DNA from: an uncultured Chloroflexota bacterium
Lineage (GTDB): Bacteria; Chloroflexota; Anaerolineae; Aggregatilineales; Phototrophicaceae
DNA: 64,000 nt
Reading direction: 5' to 3'
NCBI GenBank assembly: GCA_937974245.1
Contig: CALJKV010000114.1
Location: 50,148-114,147, forward strand
The notes under the pieces are model-generated. The model was given only the letters and a program-made list of their open reading frames with translations, was not told the origin of the DNA and ran no database searches. Positions 35,302 to 43,283 of the stretch are shown one piece after another. How positions within the stretch are numbered: position 1 is the stretch's first letter; each line of letters starts with the position of its first letter. A program made the translations under genes and the position numbers.

Positions 35302-36300
35302 ATGACCGACGCACCAGTAATTGATATTAAACTAGAAGAGTTCAGCCGCCTTGCTCAGGCCATCGAAACCGAAGTTGGGCGCGTGATTGTTGGGCATCGT
35401 GAAGTGGTGCGCGGCGTAATGATCTGCATCCTCGCCGGGCGCCATGCCCTGCTGGAAGGCGTGCCGGGACTCGGCAAAACCATGTTGATCCGCTCCCTGG
35501 CCGACGCGCTCGACCTCAGGTTTTCCCGTATCCAGTTCACGCCCGATCTGATGCCCGCCGATATTACCGGCACGGACATCCTGGAAGACGACGAGAACGG
35601 ACGCAAGATCAAGTTGTTCCAGCCCGGTCCGGTATTTGCCAACCTGGTGCTGGCCGATGAGATCAACCGCGCCACGCCCAAAACCCAGTCGGCGCTGCTG
35701 GAAGCCATGCAGGAGCAGACCGTCACGGTTGCCAACCGCAGCTACACGCTCGAACCACCCTTTTTCGTGCTGGCGACGCAGAACCCGCTGGAAATGGAAG
35801 GCACGTACCCCTTGCCGGAAGCGCAGCTCGACCGGTTCATGTTCAAGGTGAACGTTGAGTACCCTTCCGCCAGCGAACTTGTGACCGTCATCGAACGCAC
35901 CACTGGGATAGATACGCCCAAAGCGAGCAAAGTGGCCGATGGTAAAGAGATTATTGCGATGGGGCGGTTGGCGCTGAATACGCCGGTTGCCAGCCATGTC
36001 AGCCAGTATGTTGCTAATCTGATTGTCGCCACGCACCCCGATCACGAGGCTGCGCCGCCGATGGTGCGGGACTTCGTGCGCTATGGTGCCAGCCCACGCG
36101 GGGCGCAGGCGCTCATCATCGGCGGTAAAATCAACGCACTGCTTGACGGACGTTTTAATGTCTCATTTGATGACATCGCCGCCGTCGCCAGGCTCGCGCT
36201 GCGTCACCGGTTGCTGCTCAACTTCGAAGGTCTGGCGGAAGGTATCAGCCCGGACAAGATTATCACCGATCTGCTGCGTACCGTGCCGAAGGAGTCTTGA
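35302..36300 (+). CDS. MoxR family AAA+ ATPase
   Basis: This 332-residue protein has Walker A GVPGLGKT (53-60), Walker B LVLADEINRA and sensor TQNPLE, followed by the MoxR lid domain. MoxR ATPases act as chaperones that mature metal- or cofactor-containing complexes, usually with DUF58 and VWA proteins. A DUF58 gene follows at 37132. The ATG at 35302 is chosen because AGGGG lies eight bases before it. The ATG two codons earlier would leave only two bases. Confidence 0.93.
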   Translation: MTDAPVIDIKLEEFSRLAQAIETEVGRVIVGHREVVRGVMICILAGRHALLEGVPGLGKTMLIRSLADALDLRFSRIQFTPDLMPADITGTDILEDDENGRKIKLFQPGPVFANLVLADEINRATPKTQSALLEAMQEQTVTVANRSYTLEPPFFVLATQNPLEMEGTYPLPEAQLDRFMFKVNVEYPSASELVTVIERTTGIDTPKASKVADGKEIIAMGRLALNTPVASHVSQYVANLIVATHPDHEAAPPMVRDFVRYGASPRGAQALIIGGKINALLDGRFNVSFDDIAAVARLALRHRLLLNFEGLAEGISPDKIITDLLRTVPKES

Positions 36301-36330
36301 GTCTTGCGGAGAAGCAGTCAAAAGTGCCTA

Positions 36331-36420
36331 GTAGGGATACGTTCTCGAACAACGCCGGCGTTGTCCCTACAAAGCCCATGCAAATTCTTGTCGTAGGGAC
36401 ACGGCCTGCCGTGTCCGGCA
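36331..36420. repeat. Composite GTAGGGA-type palindromic elements, copy 2
   Basis: GTAGGGA (36331) and TCCCTAC (to 36370) enclose a perfect 14-bp palindrome (36350-36363). Next comes GTAGGGACA with a perfect 9-bp hairpin (GGACACGGC 36397-36405 with GCCGTGTCC 36408-36416). The TTGTCCCTAC...GTAGGGACA...TGTCCGGC order matches the element at 18908-18959. Confidence 0.65.
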
Positions 36421-36519
36421 AACAGCAGCGACGTAGGGATGTAGGGTAGGGTATCTTGCTATGCGATTGCCTTCGCTTTTATAGACCATTACTGGAAATG
36501 GCAGGATCAGGCGAGTGAG

Positions 36520-36669
36520 GTGCGTTTGTATGCGAAGCTGGACGAACTGACCCGCAAAATTGAGACGCTTGAGCAGGGCAGTTCACCAGCAGAGACAAAG
36601 GTAGCCCAAAAACAGAGCAAACCAACACAGTCCACCGCAAAATCAGGACGCAGCAGGAAGAAACGTTGA
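36520..36669 (+). CDS. Small open frame or gene remnant upstream of the acetyltransferase
   Basis: From a GTG this encodes 49 residues: an amphipathic helix (YAKLDELTRKIETLEQ) and a Lys/Ser/Gln-rich tail. The frame is also open upstream to 36442 and reads like protein there (DHYWKWQDQASEV), but no start is seen. It stops one base before the GNAT start, so it could be a real small coupled gene. It could equally be the 3' end of a lost gene behind the repeat elements. Confidence 0.35.
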   Translation: MRLYAKLDELTRKIETLEQGSSPAETKVAQKQSKPTQSTAKSGRSRKKR

Positions 36670-36670
36670 C

Positions 36671-37117
36671 ATGACCATCACCCTCCAAGATATTACCCGT
36701 GAGAACTGGCGCGAGTGTGTGCGCCTGCAAGTCACCGATGACCAGCGGCGTTTTGTCGCACCGAACGCCTTTTCGCTGGCACAGGCGAAGTACGAGCCGG
36801 AATGTATGCCACAGGCGATTTATGACGGAGAGGTGATGGTGGGATTCCTCATGTATCGCGAAGCCGATTACGCACTGGGGAAAGTCTGGTGGATTGACCG
36901 CCTAATGGTGGGGGCGGAATACCAGCGCCAGGGCTATGGCCGCACCGGGATGTTGGCGCTGCTGGAACGACTCAAGGCCGGGCGTGGCTATGTGGCGGTG
37001 CTGATTAGCTTTGTGCCCGGCAACATCGCTGCCCGCGATCTCTACGCGAGCCTGGGTTTCGAGGATACTGGCGAAGTTGAGTATGGCGAAATTGTTTACC
37101 GGCTGCGGTTGTCATAG
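36671..37117 (+). CDS. GNAT acetyltransferase, spermine/spermidine acetyltransferase-like
   Basis: This 148-residue protein has the BltD-like N-terminal signature (DITRENWRECVRL, then FVAPNAFSLAQAKYEP) and the acetyl-CoA loop QRQGYGRTG. A YASLGF motif follows near 127. The family acetylates polyamines or similar amines. The substrate is inferred by resemblance. AGGAAG lies upstream of the ATG. The DUF58 gene starts 14 bases later. Confidence 0.82.
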   Translation: MTITLQDITRENWRECVRLQVTDDQRRFVAPNAFSLAQAKYEPECMPQAIYDGEVMVGFLMYREADYALGKVWWIDRLMVGAEYQRQGYGRTGMLALLERLKAGRGYVAVLISFVPGNIAARDLYASLGFEDTGEVEYGEIVYRLRLS

Positions 37118-37131
37118 GACCAAGATGAATA

Positions 37132-38031
37132 ATGGCCGACGAAAAACTGTTTGACGAAACCACCCGGCGCAAGCTGGAACAGCTCATGCTGGTGGCAAGC
37201 CGCGTGCGGGCCGGGGCGATGAAAGGCGAACGCCGTTCCACTAAGCGCGGTACAAGCATTGAGTTTGCCGACTACCGCAATTATGTGCGTGGTGATGACT
37301 TGCGTCGCCTCGACTGGAACATCTACGCCCGGCTGGAACGCCCCTTTATCAAGCTCCTGGAAGATGAGGAAGACCTGGCCGTTCACCTGCTGCTGGATGT
37401 CTCCGCCAGTATGGATTGGCCGGGAGAAGGCGACCCCGACCACAACAAGCTGCGCTACGGACAGCGCCTGTTCGCCGGGTTAGCCTATATCTCCCTGGCG
37501 ACAAATGATCGGCTGGTGCTGGCGGGCGTCACGGACAGTGGCGTACAGCAGTTCGGGCCGGTACGAGGTCGCGGTTACGGTATTCGCATGATTCAATACG
37601 TGACTGATCTGAAAACAGCCGGAATTCTCGACCTGAACCAGTCGCTCAAGCAGTATGCGTTGCGGGCAAGTCGTCCGGGGCTGTGTTTCATCATCAGCGA
37701 TATGTTCTCGCCTTCCGGCTACCAGGACGGTGTGAACGCGCTGCTGGCGAAAGGCTATGAGGTCGGCATCATCCATGTCCTTTCACCGGACGAGGTAGAC
37801 CCGCCCTTAGGGGGTGACCTGCGGCTGGTGGATGTCGAAACCGGCGCGGCGCAGGAGGTCACGATTGACGGCGGAATGCGCGACCTGTATATCCGGCGTC
37901 TGGATGCCTGGCGTGAGCAAATCCGGGCGGATTGTGTGCGGCGTGGGGTACACTATGTCAGTGTGACGACGGATACACCCTGGGAAAAGGTGATTCTTTT
38001 CAACCTGCGGCGGTTGGGCGCAGTACGCTAG
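37132..38031 (+). CDS. DUF58 domain protein
   Basis: This 299-residue protein has the DUF58 landmarks YVRGDDLRRLDW and LLLDVSASMDW. The latter is a MIDAS-like DxSxS motif that suggests a von Willebrand A-type fold. No membrane helix is present. DUF58 proteins are the regular partner of MoxR ATPases, as here. The GNAT gene inserted between them is not part of the usual set. Confidence 0.88.
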   Translation: MADEKLFDETTRRKLEQLMLVASRVRAGAMKGERRSTKRGTSIEFADYRNYVRGDDLRRLDWNIYARLERPFIKLLEDEEDLAVHLLLDVSASMDWPGEGDPDHNKLRYGQRLFAGLAYISLATNDRLVLAGVTDSGVQQFGPVRGRGYGIRMIQYVTDLKTAGILDLNQSLKQYALRASRPGLCFIISDMFSPSGYQDGVNALLAKGYEVGIIHVLSPDEVDPPLGGDLRLVDVETGAAQEVTIDGGMRDLYIRRLDAWREQIRADCVRRGVHYVSVTTDTPWEKVILFNLRRLGAVR

Positions 38032-38048
38032 CTAATGGAATAACGGCT

Positions 38049-38825
38049 ATGCACATTGATTTTGGCAAGACGGCGAAGGACTACGGGCAGTACCGCGCTG
38101 GATTCCCGGAAGCATTCTTTGAGCGGCTGGCGGCATTCGGCATCGGCTTTCCGGGACAACCTGCCCTCGACCTGGGCACAGGAACGGGGACGGTTGCACG
38201 GGGACTCGCCCGGCGCGGTTGTGTCGTCACCGCGATTGACCCCGCGCCACAACTGCTCGAACAGGCACGCCATCTCGATGCCCAGGCTGGGGTTCAGGTG
38301 GATTACCTGGTTGCCCGCGCCGAGGATACCGGGTTGGCTGCTGAACAGTTCGCGGTGGTCACGGCGGGGCAGTGTTGGCACTGGTTTGACCGCCCCCACG
38401 CTGCCCAGGAAGCCATGCGCCTGCTGACTCCCGGCGGCCATCTCGTGATCGCCCATTACGATTGGATTCCACTGCCCGGCAATGTGGTCGAAATGACCGA
38501 ACGGCTGATTTTACAACACAACCCCCGTTGGCACATGAGTGGCGGCACGGGCCTCTACCCGGCCTGGCTGAACGATGTCGCGGTGGCCGGGTTCACCGGC
38601 CTGGAAACGTTTTCATTTGATTCATGTGCCCTGTATAACCACGAGTCGTGGCGAGGGCGTATCCGCGCCAGCGCCGGGGTCGCCGCCAGCCTCACGCCGG
38701 AGCAGGTCGCCCAATTCGACGCCGAACTCCAGTCCCTGCTCGAAACCCACTTCCCGGCAGACTATCTCTGTGTGGATCACCGCGTCTTCGCGCTCATCTG
38801 CCAGCGCCCGCTCGATACCCTATAA
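38049..38825 (+). CDS. Class I SAM-dependent methyltransferase
   Basis: This 258-residue protein has motif I LDLGTGTGT near residue 40 and an acidic IDPAP motif near 64. The order AGQCWHWFD near 110 and HYDW near 138 is typical of a Methyltransf_11-type family often annotated as trans-aconitate-methyltransferase-like. The substrate is unknown. The ATG at 38049 begins the conserved DFGKTAKDYGQYR segment. An upstream frame overlapping DUF58 is not supported. Confidence 0.82.
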   Translation: MHIDFGKTAKDYGQYRAGFPEAFFERLAAFGIGFPGQPALDLGTGTGTVARGLARRGCVVTAIDPAPQLLEQARHLDAQAGVQVDYLVARAEDTGLAAEQFAVVTAGQCWHWFDRPHAAQEAMRLLTPGGHLVIAHYDWIPLPGNVVEMTERLILQHNPRWHMSGGTGLYPAWLNDVAVAGFTGLETFSFDSCALYNHESWRGRIRASAGVAASLTPEQVAQFDAELQSLLETHFPADYLCVDHRVFALICQRPLDTL

Positions 38826-38839
38826 ATGAATCACGGGCA

Positions 38840-38886
38840 GTCCACCCGCTAGAGCATTTGTGCTATAATAGTGTGGTCCACCCGCT
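38840..38886 (+). promoter_or_regulatory. Direct repeats flanking a TATAAT box
   Basis: GTCCACCCGCT occurs at 38840-38850 and again at 38876-38886. TATAAT lies between them at 38864-38869. The gene for the HerA-like ATPase starts 124 bases downstream. A regulator-binding role is inferred. Confidence 0.35.
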
Positions 38887-39009
38887 GAAATTGGATGGTT
38901 GTAGCCAGGAATAACTCAGGTCGCATTTATGCAATTGGCGGAAATGTGACCGGGGTTGCATAATTTCTGGTAGGATTCATGATGTATCATGCAATGGGAG
39001 TAACCAACT

Positions 39010-41625
39010 ATGCCCTTTATTGAAGCACCGACCACCTTTTACCTGGGACGCCGCTATGACCCCGGCACCCACCGACTGGCCGACGATGTGGTGTACTATG
39101 ATGCCCGCGACCTGACAACCCACGCCATCGTTGTCGGCATGACTGGCAGCGGCAAGACCGGCCTGTGCATCACCCTGTTGGAAGAAGCCATCCTGGATAA
39201 TATCCCGGCGATTATCATAGACCCCAAAGGCGACATCACCAACCTGCTGCTGACCTTCCCCGATATGCGCGCGGAGGATTTCCAGCCCTGGGTGAACGTG
39301 GATGACGCTCGCCGCGCCGGGCTGGACGTGCCTTCGTTTGCCGCCGATGTCGCGCAGCGCTGGCGTGACGGCCTCACAAGTTGGGGTATCGTCCCCGACA
39401 GATTGCGCTGGTTACAGCAGATCGCCCGTTACAGTATTTACACGCCCGGTTCGGATGCCGGTCTGCCGATCAGCATTATGGCGTCGCTTCGCGCCCCGCG
39501 TGAAGGCTGGACCGGCAACGAAGAAGGCAACCGCGAGAAAATCAACGGGATTGTGACTGCGCTGCTGGCGCTCATCGGCCTGAGTGTCGAGCCGGTCAAA
39601 GATAAAGAGCATGTGCTGATTGCCAACATCTTCGAATACGCCTGGTCACGCGGCCAGGATTTGACGCTGGAAGACATTATCATCCAGGTGCAGCGCCCGC
39701 CCTTCGAGAAACTTGGGGTCTTCCCGGTAGATGACTATATGTCTGAGAAAGAGCGCCGCAAACTGGCGATGGAACTGAACAACATTATCGCTGCCCCCTC
39801 GTTCCAGTCGTGGATTCAAGGGGAATCGCTGGATATTCAGAACCTGCTCTATATGCCCAATGGTCAGGCGCGGGTCTCTATTTTCTACATCGCCCACCTT
39901 TCCGAGCCGGAACGTCAGTTCATGATTACGCTGCTGCTGGAAAATGTGCTGGGCTGGATGCGCGGCCTGAGTGGGACAACCAGCCTGCGGGCGCTCATGT
40001 ATATTGACGAGATGTTCGGCTACTTCCCGCCATATCCCAAGAACCCGCCCACCAAAGAGCCGATTCTGCGATTGCTCAAACAAGCGCGTGCTTTCGGTTT
40101 GGGGATGATCCTGGCAACCCAGAACCCCGGCGACCTGGACTACAAAGGGTTATCCAATGCCGGGACATGGTTCATCGGGCGTCTGCAGTCGGAAAATGAC
40201 CGCGTGAAGGTCATGTCTGGTCTCGAATCGCTGGCGACCGCCGATTCCGGTCTCGATTTGAAGGCGGTTGAGCGGTTGATCGCGGACATTGAGCCGCGCG
40301 TCTTCCTGATGAACAATGTGCACGATACCAGCGGCCCGGTGCTGGTACACACCCGCTGGGCAATGAGCTACCTGCGTGGCCCATTGACACGCCAGCAGGT
40401 GCAAATCCTGATGACCCGTCAGCGCCAGGAACTACTCACCAAACTGCAAGCCGCCCCACCGCGACCACCGCTGCCGGGCGGGTTTGCCCCGCCGCCTACT
40501 CTGCCCGAAGTCGGAGGATTCAGCGCCCAGGCCGCCACCCCGCCGCCCGGTTTGCCAGGGATTACCCAACAGACGGCGCCGGTTTCCCAGGTGACGGGGT
40601 CTACCCAGCGCAGTGCCCCGCCGGGATTCAGTGGTACGCAGCCGGTGCTGCCATCCAGTGTCGCCCAGTATTTCCTGCCCGCCGCTTTGACCGCGCAGCA
40701 GGCCGTCAGTTCCTGGGAACAGCGCATGAGCTATGCTGCCACCAGCTACGGTGGAGTGATGCTGTCCTACCGTCCCGTGCTGCTGACACAGTCCGCCGTT
40801 CGCTACCAGGATCGCAAGGCGAATCTCTACACTGCTCGTGTGTTTGGCTACCAGATACCGGAGTTAGAAAAGGCGGGGCTGATCCATTGGGAACAGTACG
40901 CTACAAACCCGGTAGATGTCCGCGCCCTCGCCAGCGCACCCTTTGGCGATGCCATCTACGGTGAGCTTACGTCCGGCTTCACCGATAACAAGCGTTTGAC
41001 CGCGCTCAAGGGGGAATTGGTGGATATGCTGTATAACACCGGCCACCTCGTGGTACCTTTTAATGCTACTCTGGGGTTGTACGCCAACCCGGATTCCGCC
41101 GAAAGCGAGTTTATGGCACAGGCGCAGCAACTCGCCCGCGAAAGCCGTGACGCCGAACTCGATAAACTGGCCGCACAGTACGAGAAGCTCATGGATAAGC
41201 TGGAAGACCAGCTCAAGCGCAAAGAGCGCGAACTGAGTGCGGAAAAGAAGGAACTGGCGGATCGTAAACGGGAAGAATTCTTCACGAAGGGCGAGGCTGT
41301 CCTCAGCCTGTTGAAAGGCCGCACAACCTACACACTCTCGCGTACCAGCCGCACCGCTCGGATGCGCCGCCAGACGAAGGAGGACCTGACCGAAAGCGAA
41401 CAGGTGATTGCCGAGCTGGAAGACGAAATGGTTGCGCTTGAACAGAAGTTTGAGGCGGAAATCCAGGGCATCAACGAAAAGTGGGCAAAGGCCGCCGCTG
41501 AGGTTCAGGAATACCGTGTCACACCCTACAAGAAGGATATCCAGGTGGAGTTGTTCGGTATCGGCTGGATACCCTACTACTATGCGCAGATCAACGGCCA
41601 GGCGCTTCTGCTCGCAGCATATTGA
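39010..41625 (+). CDS. HerA/FtsK-like AAA ATPase with C-terminal coiled coil
   Basis: This 871-residue protein has Walker A GMTGSGKT (43-50), Walker B LMYIDEM near 331, and an ATQNPGDLDYKG sensor region, as in HerA-type DNA or peptide translocases (DUF87/DUF853). A Pro-rich linker follows near 480-545. A domain of unknown role comes next, and then a Lys/Glu-rich coiled coil around 712-815. No nuclease partner (NurA) is adjacent, so a DNA-end-resection role is not supported by context. It may work with the envelope genes upstream or stand alone. GGGAG precedes the ATG by ten bases. Confidence 0.83.
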   Translation: MPFIEAPTTFYLGRRYDPGTHRLADDVVYYDARDLTTHAIVVGMTGSGKTGLCITLLEEAILDNIPAIIIDPKGDITNLLLTFPDMRAEDFQPWVNVDDARRAGLDVPSFAADVAQRWRDGLTSWGIVPDRLRWLQQIARYSIYTPGSDAGLPISIMASLRAPREGWTGNEEGNREKINGIVTALLALIGLSVEPVKDKEHVLIANIFEYAWSRGQDLTLEDIIIQVQRPPFEKLGVFPVDDYMSEKERRKLAMELNNIIAAPSFQSWIQGESLDIQNLLYMPNGQARVSIFYIAHLSEPERQFMITLLLENVLGWMRGLSGTTSLRALMYIDEMFGYFPPYPKNPPTKEPILRLLKQARAFGLGMILATQNPGDLDYKGLSNAGTWFIGRLQSENDRVKVMSGLESLATADSGLDLKAVERLIADIEPRVFLMNNVHDTSGPVLVHTRWAMSYLRGPLTRQQVQILMTRQRQELLTKLQAAPPRPPLPGGFAPPPTLPEVGGFSAQAATPPPGLPGITQQTAPVSQVTGSTQRSAPPGFSGTQPVLPSSVAQYFLPAALTAQQAVSSWEQRMSYAATSYGGVMLSYRPVLLTQSAVRYQDRKANLYTARVFGYQIPELEKAGLIHWEQYATNPVDVRALASAPFGDAIYGELTSGFTDNKRLTALKGELVDMLYNTGHLVVPFNATLGLYANPDSAESEFMAQAQQLARESRDAELDKLAAQYEKLMDKLEDQLKRKERELSAEKKELADRKREEFFTKGEAVLSLLKGRTTYTLSRTSRTARMRRQTKEDLTESEQVIAELEDEMVALEQKFEAEIQGINEKWAKAAAEVQEYRVTPYKKDIQVELFGIGWIPYYYAQINGQALLLAAY

Positions 41626-41717
41626 TAGCGGCGGGGACACAACGTTTGTAGAACGGAGGAGGGTCTGATGGAACAGTCAAATAGAATCTTCCACAATCCC
41701 TCCTCTCAATCTGCTCC

Positions 41718-42314
41718 CTACTGACCCGTCGGCCAGTAATCGTACTGGATGTAGCGGGCAGTTTTGTTGGCGGTCTCCGCGCCCAGCAGCCGCCCCACGA
41801 TGTATAGCGCCATGTCAATCCCAGCGGATACCCCGGCGGAAAGTACGATCTTGCCATTATCTACATAACGTTCATCGGGGCAAATGGTGGCCGTTGGTGC
41901 GATTTCTGCCAATAAATCCAGTGAACCGTGATGTGTTGTGGCTGATAGCCCATCCAGCAGGCCGATTTTGCCCAACAGCAGCGCCCCGGTACATACCGAA
42001 AGCAGCAGCTCTACCCGTTCGGATTGCGCCTGAATCCAGCCCAGCACGGTTGGGTTATTCAGCAGTGGGCGCGTACCGTACCCACCGGGTATTAACAAGA
42101 TGTCCGGCGGTGGGCAATCGGCCAGAGTGTAAGCTGGGTTGACGCTCAGGCCATTGCGAGCGTTGATCGCCCCTGGTTTCTCGGCAACCGTGTATACATT
42201 GAAAGGCATTTCATCCGCGCCGCGCCGCCCGGTGACGCTGAACACCTCAAACGGGCCGCAAAAATCCAGCACTTCCACTTCATCAAAAATCAGAATCGCT
42301 ACATTCCGAGCCAT
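41718..42314 (-). CDS. DJ-1/PfpI family protein (isonitrile-hydratase-like)
   Basis: This 198-residue protein has the nucleophile elbow Cys, C108 in SVCTGA, with the acidic E14/D11 region at the N-terminus (IFDEVEVLDFCGPFEVF) and THH downstream. This branch includes isonitrile hydratase and the amidase half of GlxA-type regulators. There is no AraC domain here. The ATG at 42314 is chosen because GGGGA lies seven bases upstream. The gene is the downstream partner of phzF-like, 24 bases away. Confidence 0.85.
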   Translation of the reverse strand: MARNVAILIFDEVEVLDFCGPFEVFSVTGRRGADEMPFNVYTVAEKPGAINARNGLSVNPAYTLADCPPPDILLIPGGYGTRPLLNNPTVLGWIQAQSERVELLLSVCTGALLLGKIGLLDGLSATTHHGSLDLLAEIAPTATICPDERYVDNGKIVLSAGVSAGIDMALYIVGRLLGAETANKTARYIQYDYWPTGQ

Positions 42315-42338
42315 CACACTTTCCCCTTGATTGTCCTG

Positions 42339-43229
42339 TCATAAAATCAGTTCCCCGCGCAGCACCGTGACCGCCCCGCCGCCCACGCGCACGCCGGTGA
42401 TCGCCTCCGCCGGGCCAAGCACCTCCACACTGGCCTGGCCGGGACGCTCCATCCAGTGCCCCTGTTCGGCGGTGAAACGCGGCGAAGCAATCAGGCCGTA
42501 ATGCCACAGGTACGCGCCCATCCCACCTGTAGCCGAGCCGGTGAACGGGTCTTCTACGAGATCGGGCGGCACGACGAAATGCCGGGCAAAAGTGTCCCCC
42601 GCCGCTGTCGTCCCTTCCAGGCAGAACAGGTGCGCGCTGAAGAAATCGCCGCCACCACGCAGCGCGGTATATACCGGAATATCAAGCTGCACCCGGCGCA
42701 ACACATCGAGATTCTTCACGGGGATCATCAACTGCGGCGTGCCGGTGCTGACGGTTTGCAGTGGGACGCCAGGCAGGGCGTCCTCGGCAGACAGGCCGAA
42801 CACGGGCATTACTTTCTCCGATGCGTAAGTAGCCAGGAAGCGCGGCGCGAGCTGGGTCATGACGACCCGCGCCACTTTGCCATTAACCGTCTCGACATAC
42901 ACCTGAATTGGCCCGACTTTGAGTTCGAGCGTGATGGTGGTCACATCACCCCTGAGCGCCAGCCGCCCCGACTCGGCCAGGGCGAACACGGTGGCAATCG
43001 TCGGATGCCCGGCCAGCGGGATTTCTTCGGCGGGCGTGAAGTACCGCGCTCCGAAATCGGCCACATCAGAGCGCACGACAAATGCCGTCTCCGAGAGATT
43101 CATCTCGCGGGCAATCGCCAGCCGCATCGCGTCATCCAGCGGGTCGGCATCGAACACCACCGCGCACGGATTCCCGCCCAACGGCACATCCGTAAATGCA
43201 TCCACCTGCATCAAGGGAAATTTCGGCAT
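42339..43229 (-). CDS. PhzF-family isomerase/epimerase
   Basis: This 296-residue protein has the PhzF landmarks: QVDAFT at the N-terminus, NLSETAF with catalytic-type E47, AGHPTI near 73, and DPFTGSATGG near 226. The fold resembles diaminopimelate epimerase. Phenazine genes are absent, so the role in this organism is unknown. It starts upstream of the DJ-1-like gene and forms a two-gene unit with it. Confidence 0.92.
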   Translation of the reverse strand: MPKFPLMQVDAFTDVPLGGNPCAVVFDADPLDDAMRLAIAREMNLSETAFVVRSDVADFGARYFTPAEEIPLAGHPTIATVFALAESGRLALRGDVTTITLELKVGPIQVYVETVNGKVARVVMTQLAPRFLATYASEKVMPVFGLSAEDALPGVPLQTVSTGTPQLMIPVKNLDVLRRVQLDIPVYTALRGGGDFFSAHLFCLEGTTAAGDTFARHFVVPPDLVEDPFTGSATGGMGAYLWHYGLIASPRFTAEQGHWMERPGQASVEVLGPAEAITGVRVGGGAVTVLRGELIL

Positions 43230-43283
43230 GGGTTGGTGACTCCCTGGTATCTGCTATTGTTAATTAGGTGTGCATGCTGTTGC

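Noticed and set aside
41655..41705. GAGGAGGG/CCCTCCTC inverted repeat as a terminator between convergent genes
   Set aside because: The loop is about 34 bases and no T-run follows, so an intrinsic terminator is not supported.
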